Origin: Verrucomicrobiaceae bacterium
Lineage (GTDB): Bacteria; Verrucomicrobiota; Verrucomicrobiia; Verrucomicrobiales; Verrucomicrobiaceae
DNA length: 64,000 nt
Direction: 5' to 3'
Assembly (NCBI GenBank): GCA_016795465.1
Contig: JAEUHK010000062.1
Coordinates: 1-64,000 of the forward strand
In this document: positions 44,595 through 53,500 of the stretch, in pieces
Position numbering within the stretch: the first letter of the stretch is position 1
How the letters are laid out: the number at the start of each line of letters is the position of its first letter
Program-made: the position numbers and the translations under genes
Notes under the pieces: generated by a model
What the model was told of the DNA's origin: nothing
The model's database searches: none
The model's input: only the letters and a program-made list of their open reading frames with translations

Positions 44595-47500
44595 ATGAAA
44601 ACCGCTCCCAACCGAGCCTTGTGGCCTTTGCTGGCCGTCCTTTGCGTTTTGATTGCCCTCATGCTGTGGCTGCCGCGAGGACCTGAGGATTCATCCAAAT
44701 CCACCGAGGCACCGAAGAGCACGAAACGCGTCAAATTTACCTCGGAGAAACCGAAGCCGCTGCCGGAGATCGAGGTGCGTGGCAAACATGGGCAGACGGA
44801 CTCGCCGCCGGAAAACCGCGCGGAGGCCTTTGCGGAGCTGAAACGGCAGAAACCGAGGTTGCAGGCGCAGTTCGATGAAATCAGCGGCGCGCCGAGTTAT
44901 CTGCAGGAGACGGGGAAATTCCTCACAGGGAAGAATCCAGGCAAATCAGCCAAGCAGGTCGTGAAGGACTATGTGAGCCAGTTTCCCGGTCTGTTCGGCC
45001 ATGACGGCACGGCGTTGGACAAGGCCAAGCTCACCCGCGAAGACGTGACGGCGCACAACGGCATGACGACCCTGGTGTGGCAGCAGCAGCATGGCGGGGT
45101 GCCCCTATATAACACGATCTTCAAAGCGAACGTGACGCAGGACGGCGAGGTGGTGACGGTGAGTGATCATTTCCTGCCCGACACGACTGTGGCGGCAGCG
45201 GCGGAGGATGGCGCGGCGGATCTGACGGCGGCGCAGGCCGTTTCCAAGGCGGCGGCGGGCCTGGGTGATGTGGTGGCGGCAGCGGAGGTGGTGGCGGTGC
45301 CCGGTGGCGAGGAACGGCAGGCTTTCACCGCGCCCAAGCTGAGCGATGTGACGGCGCGGCTGACGTGGTTTCCGATCTCGGCCTCGGAGATGCAACTTTC
45401 CTGGGATGTGGTGACCACCAGCCTGGCTCGAAACGAAATGTACCAGACGATCGTGGACGCGGAGAGCGGCGAACTGCTTTACCGCCGCAGCCTGACGGCG
45501 GACGTCAGTGATGCGAGCTACCGCGTTTATGCGGATGCGGTGACGAAGCAGCCTTTCGACAGTCCGTTTCCGTTTTCGCCGGGCCATAGCACGCCGAGCA
45601 ATGTGCAGCCGCCAGAGGTGCCGCGGCAGCTTCTGACGCTCTCGGCGGAGAATTTGACCGCCTCCCCCGAAGGCTGGATTCCCGATGGCGGAACGACAAC
45701 GCTGGGAAACAACGTGCAGGCGCACACGGACACGAACGCGGACAATGTGCCCGACCTCCCGCGTCCCACTTCGCCAACACGGAATTTCGACTTCCCGGTC
45801 GATTTCGGCCAGTCCCCCACGACCTACAAGGACGCGCTGGTGACGCAGCTCTTCTACATGAACAACTGGATTCATGACAAGACCTACGCGTTAGGCTTCA
45901 CGGAGAGCGCGGGGAATTTCCAGACGAACAATTTCGGCAAGGGCGGCCTGGGCAATGACGCGGTCCAGGCGGATGCGCAGGACGGCAGCGGCACGAACAA
46001 CGCGAACTTCAACACACCGCCGGATGGCAGCGCCGGGCGCATGCAGATGTTTTTGTGGACGCCGGCCGATCCTGACCGCGACAGCGACTTTGATGATGAG
46101 ATCATCGTTCACGAATACGGCCACGGCGTGAGCAACCGCCTCGTGGGCGGCGGCGTGCTCATCAGCGCCCTGCAAACGGCGGGCATGGGCGAGGGCTGGA
46201 GTGACTTCCTGGCCCTCTCGTTGTTGAGCCAGCCAGGTGATGATGTGAACGGCGTGCATGCGAAGGGCGGTTACTCCACCTACCTGCTCAGCGGGATGGA
46301 CACGAACTACTACTTCGGCATCCGCCGCTACCCCTACAGCCCGGACATGTCGAAGAGTCCTCTGACTTTCAAAGACATCGACCCCACGCAAGCCAGCCCG
46401 CACACCGGCATCCCGCTGAGCCCGCGTTATGGCGGCGTGTCGAACGGCAACCCCGCACAGGTCCACGCGCAGGGCGAGACGTGGTGCAACATGCTATGGG
46501 AGATGCGGCGGAACCTCGTCATCAAACATGGGCACGCGGTGGGCAATCAACTGGCCCTCCAGCTCGTGATCGACGGCATGAAGCTCTCCCCGGCAAACCC
46601 GAACTTTGTGCAGGCGCGCGATGGCATCCTCCAGGCGGACGTGGTGAACAACGCAGGGGCGAACCTGGATGAGATGTGGGCCGGTTTTGCGAAGCGCGGC
46701 CTCGGTTTCTCCGCAACCTCGCCGGCTAGCAGCACCACCAACGGTGTGGTGGAGGCTTTTGATGTGCCGGATGACCTGTTCGTGACACCGAACGGTGTTT
46801 CCAGCACCGTGGCGACACGGCTGAGCGGTCCGATCGAGCCCTCCGTGCATGTGTACACGCTGAACAACACGGGTGCCGTGGCAATCCCGTGGACGGCGGC
46901 AAAGACGCAGCCTTGGATCTCTCTTTCTGCCACCAGCGGCACACTGGCACCGGGTGCCAGTGTGGAGGTACATGCCCAGATCCAAGCAAGTGTGCTCAAC
47001 ATGACCGCGGGCAGCTACACGGACACGGTGAGCTTTACGAACACACTCAACAGCGCGGTAATGACACGACAGATCAACCTCACTGTGGAACCTTACACCA
47101 CGCTGGCGGCCTCCTTCACGCTGGACAGTGATCCGCTGTGGTCGCGAAACGGCCAGTGGGCCTTCGGCACCACCACGGGTGCTGTGGCTTCGGATGGCTC
47201 GACGGACCCGACCTCGGGTTTCACGGGCGTGAACGTGCTCGGCATCAATCTGGCGGGCGGTTACGCCACCACGGGCGTCACGCCGGAGTATGTGACGGCC
47301 GGCCCGGTGAACCTCAGCGGCATGACGGGCAACCGCGTGAGCTTCAAGCGCTGGTTGAATGCCTCCGCGCCGAACTTCCTGCTGCAAACGGTCGAGGTTT
47401 CCAATGACGGCACGAATTGGACCACGGTGTGGAGCAATGACGCCGCCATCGCCGAAAGCGCCTGGAGCACGCAGACCGTGCCACTGGGAGCCGTGGCGGA

Positions 47501-50500
47501 CAATCAAAGCGCGGTCTATGTGCGCTGGGGACACCGCATCACCGGCATTCCCACCTCCCGTGCGGGCTGGAACATCGACGATATCGAATTCCGCACTTCC
47601 TCGACGGTGACGACACTGACAGCGGACGCCCAGCACCTCAGCACGGCGCAGGGCACGCCGGTGAGCTTCACGCTCACGGGCACGAACACGGCCGCACCCG
47701 CCGCGGCGAAGATCTTTGCGGTCACCGGTTTGCCGAATCACGGCTCTATCACCGGCACCGCGCCCAACCTCACCTACACGCCGGATGCAGGCTACTACGG
47801 CACGGACAGCCTCAGCTTTACCGTAACCAGCGGCGGTCTGACCAGCTCGCCCGCCAACGTCGTCTTCACCGTGGGAGCGGGTGCTCCGGTGATGGCGGTG
47901 GCGCTTGCGGGCGGCACACCGCTGCCAGATGGCACAAGCACGCTGAACTTTGGCAATCTGATGAACGGCTCCGGCAAGACGCTGCGCCTCGTCATTTCCA
48001 ACACGGGCGGCGGGCCGCTGACGCTCGGCGCCCCCACGCGTGATGGAGTCAACTCGGGCGAGTTCACCAACAGCACGCTCACGGCCACACGGTTGGAACC
48101 GGGTGCCATCGCCTTGCTCGACGTGACCTGGAGGCCTTTGCAGCCGAACACCCGCCGTGCCGCGCTGCACATCTCCTCGAATGATCCAGCCCGCACAAGC
48201 TATGACATCGCCCTGGAGGGTTTTGCCAGCCTGCCCGCAGGCGGCGTGATGCTGGCGGAGGACATCAATCAGACGCAGAACGGCCTGCTTCCAGCACAAG
48301 GCGTCACTTTGGGAGGTGTGGCCTACTTTCCAGCCAACACCCTTGATCAGGGACTGGAAATGTGGCGCAGCGATGGGACGACGGCCGGCACCTTCATGGT
48401 GCGGGATCTGACTGTGGGATCAATCGGCGGGGTGACCTCCAGTGCAAACGGCACACTGGCCGTTTTGGGCGGCGCGGTGTACTTCTCCGGCAATAGCGGC
48501 AGCACTGGTGGGGAGCTTTTCAAGACGGATGGCAGCTCCGCTGGCACGGTGCTGGTGAGAGACATTTTCCCCGGAGTCAGCTCGTCTTTTCCCACGCTGA
48601 TGACGCCAGCGGGCGGCATCATGTATTTCGTGGCCACGGACAGCAATGGAGCGGAGCTTTGGAAAACGGACGGCACCGCTGCCGGGACGGTGATGGTGAA
48701 AAATGTCAACGGCACGACCGCCAGCTCCAGCATCGCCAATCTTGTCGTGGCAGGCTCCACGCTCTATTTCACCGCCAATGACGGCACCAGTGGTGTGGAG
48801 CTATGGAAAAGCGATGGTACAACCGCGGGCACCGTGCGGGTGAAGGACATCGTGGTGGGTTCTGGTGGTTCCAGCCCGGCAAACCTGGCCGCAATCGGCT
48901 CCTCAGTGGTTTTTGCCGCCAACAATGGCATCAACGGCACCGAGCTGTGGGTGAGTGACGGCACGGATGCAGGCACCGTGATGCTGGCGGACATCAACAC
49001 CGACGCCGCCAGTTCCTTCCCGGCCCGCATGACCGCTTTTGCCGGGAAAGTCTTCTTCACAGCCACTTCAGCCATCGGTGGAACCGAGCTTTGGAGCACG
49101 GACGGCACGCCAGGAGGCACGGCGGAGTTTATCGACATCCAGACCGGACCTGGCAGCTCCAGCCCGGATGTGCTCACGGTGGTCGGTTCCGCACTGTACT
49201 TCAGTGCCTTCGATGCCGCTGGCCGCGAGCCGTGGATCACGGACGGCACTCTGGCGGGAACCCGCATGGTGGCCGATGTGGTTTTCGGAGGCATGAGCTC
49301 CACGCCGGTTCGTTTCACCTCTGCCGCAGGCACGGTGTTTTTTGCCGCGAATGGCGATGGAGCCAGCGATCTCGAGCTGTGGCGCACGAACGGCACCCCG
49401 GCTACCACCCTGCGGGTAAAGGACATCTATCTGGGCGCCACCGGCTCCAGTCTGGGGAATTTCATGTCCATCGGCTCCCTGCTGGTCTTTTCCGCCAATG
49501 ACGGCCTCAACGGCCAGGAGCCCTGGGTGAGTGATGGCACGGAAAACGGCACCTTCATGCTCCTCGACGGCCAAAACGGCACGAGCAACGCCGCCATCGC
49601 CAATCTGCGCAATGTGAACGGCATCCTCATGTTCAGCGCCGCGGATGGCGTGAACGGCCAGGAGCTGTGGAAGAGCACGGACGGGACCCCGGCGAATACC
49701 GTGCTGAGCGCCAACATCAACACCGCAACCGGAGCCAGCTCCAGCCCGGCAAACTTTGCCCACATCGGCACCACGCTCTATTTTGCCGCCAGCAACGGCA
49801 CCGGTTCCGGCCAGTTTGGCACCGAGCTCTATCGCAGCCTCACCACCGGCACGGGAGCCACCTTGGTGAGGGACATTTTCAGCGGCGCCTCCAGCTCCAA
49901 CCCCGCCAACCTCACCGCCGTGGGCACCACGCTCTACTTCAGCGCCACGGACACCGCGGCGAACGGCTCCGAGTTGTGGATCAGCACGGATGGCACCAGC
50001 GCCAACACCACGCTGGTCAAAAACATCAACACCATCGCCAATACCGGCTCCTCCATCAGCAACATGGTGGATTTCAACGGCGTCCTCTACTTCTCCGCCA
50101 ATGACGGCGTGGCAGGCCAGGAGCTCTGGCGCAGCGATGGCACAGACGCCGGCACGGTCATGGTCATGGACATCAATCCAGGCACCGCCGGCTCCAGCCC
50201 GGGCAACATGCGTGTGTTCGGCACCACCCTCTATTTCACCGCGACCACTGCTGCCAATGGCACGGAGCTGTGGAAGACCGACGGCACCACCACCTCGCTC
50301 GTCATGGACATCAATGTCGGCACGGCGAGTGGCAGTGTGGGAAATCTGACCGTCGTGGGGACGAATCTGTTCTTCTCCGCCAGCAACGGCACCGGCGCCG
50401 GGCAGCACAGCGGCGAGCTATGGAAGACGGACGGCACCACGACGGTGATGGTGAAGGACATCTTCGTTGGTAGTGGAGGCTCGTTCCCCTCCAACTTCCT

Positions 50501-53500
50501 CAATTTCGGCGGCGTGCTTTACTTTGCCGCCAACAACGGCATCACCACCGGTCTCAACGGAAATGAGCTATGGAAAAGCGATGGCACCGAGGCAGGCACG
50601 GTGCTCGTGGCGGACGTCGTGCCCGGCACCACCAGCAGTTCCCCCACGCTGCTGACCGATGCTGGAAACGGCACCTTTTACTTCACCGCCCTGACCACCG
50701 CCGCGGGACGCGAGCTTTGGAAGAGCGACGGCACCGCCGGTGGCACCGTCTTTGTGTCTGACATCCTTCCCGGGACAGGCAGCAGCAATCCCTCCAACCT
50801 CACTCTCTCCGGCAATTTGCTCTACTTCACCGCCCGGGGACCTGATCTGGGCCTCAGCGAGCTCTTCAGCATCGACGTGCGGCCCTTCGAGGACATCGTG
50901 GTGCAGTATCCCCATGGCACGGACCTCGTCGATGGCTCCTCCACGGTCGATTTTGGCTCGTTGCCCGCCGGGCAGACCACCAGCCGCATCTTCACGGTGA
51001 AAAACACCGGCACGCAGCCGCTCACTTTCACCAGCCTTTCCCTCACTGGTCCTGATGCCGCTCGTTTTACCCTGCCTGCGGTCACTCTGACCACGCTTAA
51101 CACCGGTGCCTCCACTTCCTTCTCGATCAGCTTTACCGCGGCCACCGTGGGAGCCAACACCGCCACGCTTCGCGTCGAGAGCACGGACCCGGATGAGAAT
51201 CCCTTCGACATCACCCTCACCGCCACGGTCACCGACGCTCCGGAGATCGTCATCGAGCAGCCTGTCGGCACACCTCGATTGGATGGCAGCGGCACCATCG
51301 CCTTCGCTGAATCCCCTGTCGGCACGTCAGTGATGAGGACGCTCACGCTGCGAAACAACGGCACGCTGGCCCTGAATGTCACCGGAATGAGCATCACCGG
51401 CCCGAACGCGGCAGAATTCATCACCACGGGAGCGGCGGTCAGCTTGCCAGCGGGTTCCAGCACCTCCTTTGATGTCACCTTCACGCCCGCTGGAGACGGG
51501 GCGCGGGTGGCGTGGCTGCAACTGTACAGCAATGACGCGGACGAGCCTGTTTATGACCTCTACCTCACCGGCATCGGCCACACGATCTTCCCAGGCTTGC
51601 CTCAGTTGATGAAGGATGTCGGCAATCAGGGAGCCTCATCGTCCCTCACTTCGATGACCGCTTACGGCGGGGCGGTTTATTTTGCCACCACTTCAGCGGC
51701 CGCAGGCACCGAGCTCTGGAAAACAGATGGCACCGCGGCAGGCACCGTGATGGTGAAGGATATCAATCCAGGTGCTGTGAGCAGCTCGCCGCAAAATCTC
51801 ATCGTCGTAGGCGGTGTGCTCTATTTCTCAGCCATTGGTAGTGGAGGCACCGATCGCGAGCTGTGGCGCTCGGACGGCACCAGCGCGGGCACGGTGCGGG
51901 TGAAGGACATTTTCCCTGGAACCAGTGCCTCCAATCCCTCCAACATGGTCGATTTCAACGGGACCTTGTTCTTCGCCGCTGCAGACAGTGGGGCAAACGG
52001 CACCGAGCTATGGAAGAGTGATGGCACTGATGCAGGCACGGTGCTCGTGAGCAACATCAACACCGCCGCCAACTCTTCCTCGAGCCCGGCGAACCTGACA
52101 GTCGTGGGCTCCACGCTCTATTTCACCGCCAATGGAAGTGCCGCCTCAGGATTGGAACTCTGGAAAACAGACGGCACGGGAGCTGGCACGATGCTGGTCA
52201 AGGACATCAATCCAGGTGCCGCCACCTCCAGCCCTTTCCTGCTGAGAGCAGTGAACGGCCGGCTTGTTCTCGCCGCGACGACTCCCACCGAGGGGACGGA
52301 GCTGTGGGCCAGTGATGGCACGAATGCCGGCACGGTGCTGGTGACCGATCTGACGCCGGGCGCGGCAAGCACCACGTTCACCAATTTATTCGTCCACGGC
52401 AGCGGCAGCTTCATGTTCTTCACGCCGACCTCCGCCACCTACGGCACAGAGCTCTGGCGCACGGATGGCACCACCGCGGGCACCATGCTGGTGAAAGACA
52501 TCAACCCGGGCACCAATAGCTCCAGCGTGGCCAATGCCAGCATCACTCCGAACGGCCTCGTTTTCTCCGCCAGCAATGGCATCAACGGCTCGGAACTTTG
52601 GATTTCCGACGGCACCGATGCGGGCACCTACATGCTTCTGGAGATCAATCCTGGCAGCGCCTCCTCCACGCCCTCCAATTTCCGCATGGTCGGCTCCCAG
52701 CTCTTCTTCACCGCATTCAGCCCGGCTGCGGGGGTGGAGCTCTGGCGCAGTGATTTCACTCCTGGCGGCACCTACATGGTCCAGGATAGCATTCCCGGCA
52801 CCGGCTCCTTTACCGCCAGCAGCCTCGTCCAGCTCGGCAGTGTGGCGGTTTTCCAAGGGTTTGATCCCCTCAACGGCTCTGAACTCTGGATCACCGATGG
52901 CACGGCCGCTGGAACACGGATCGTCGCGGATCTCACTCTCGGCACGCAGGGCAGCGGGGCCACGACGTTCACCATTCACAATGGCCGTCTCTATCTCGGG
53001 GCGGCGGATGTGGCGGGCGGAAACGAGCTCTGGAGCGTTAACGGCGCTGCTGGCAGCCCGGCGCAGCTCCGTGATATTTTTGCCGGCACCGGCAGCAGCT
53101 CGCCAAACGGCTTCACCTCCGTCGGAAGCACCCTCTACTTCGCCGCGGCGGATGGCCCCAACGGCCGCGAGCTATGGAAAACCGACGGCACCCCCGCCGG
53201 CACTGTCTTGGTGAAAAACATCGCCTCTGGAATTGGAACCTCGAATCCTCTCAATCTCGCCGCCGTGGGTTCCACGCTCTATTTTGCCGCCCTAGATACG
53301 ACGACCGTGGGCATCGAACTATGGAAATCTGACGGCACCAATGCAGGAACCGTCTTGGTCAAAGACATCAGCCCCGCCGTCGGCACCAACTCCAGTCCCG
53401 CGAATCTCACGGATGTGAGCGGCACGCTGTTCTTCAGCGCCACGGATGGGGTGAATGGCATCGAGCTGTGGAAATCAGACGGCACCAGCGCAGGAACCGT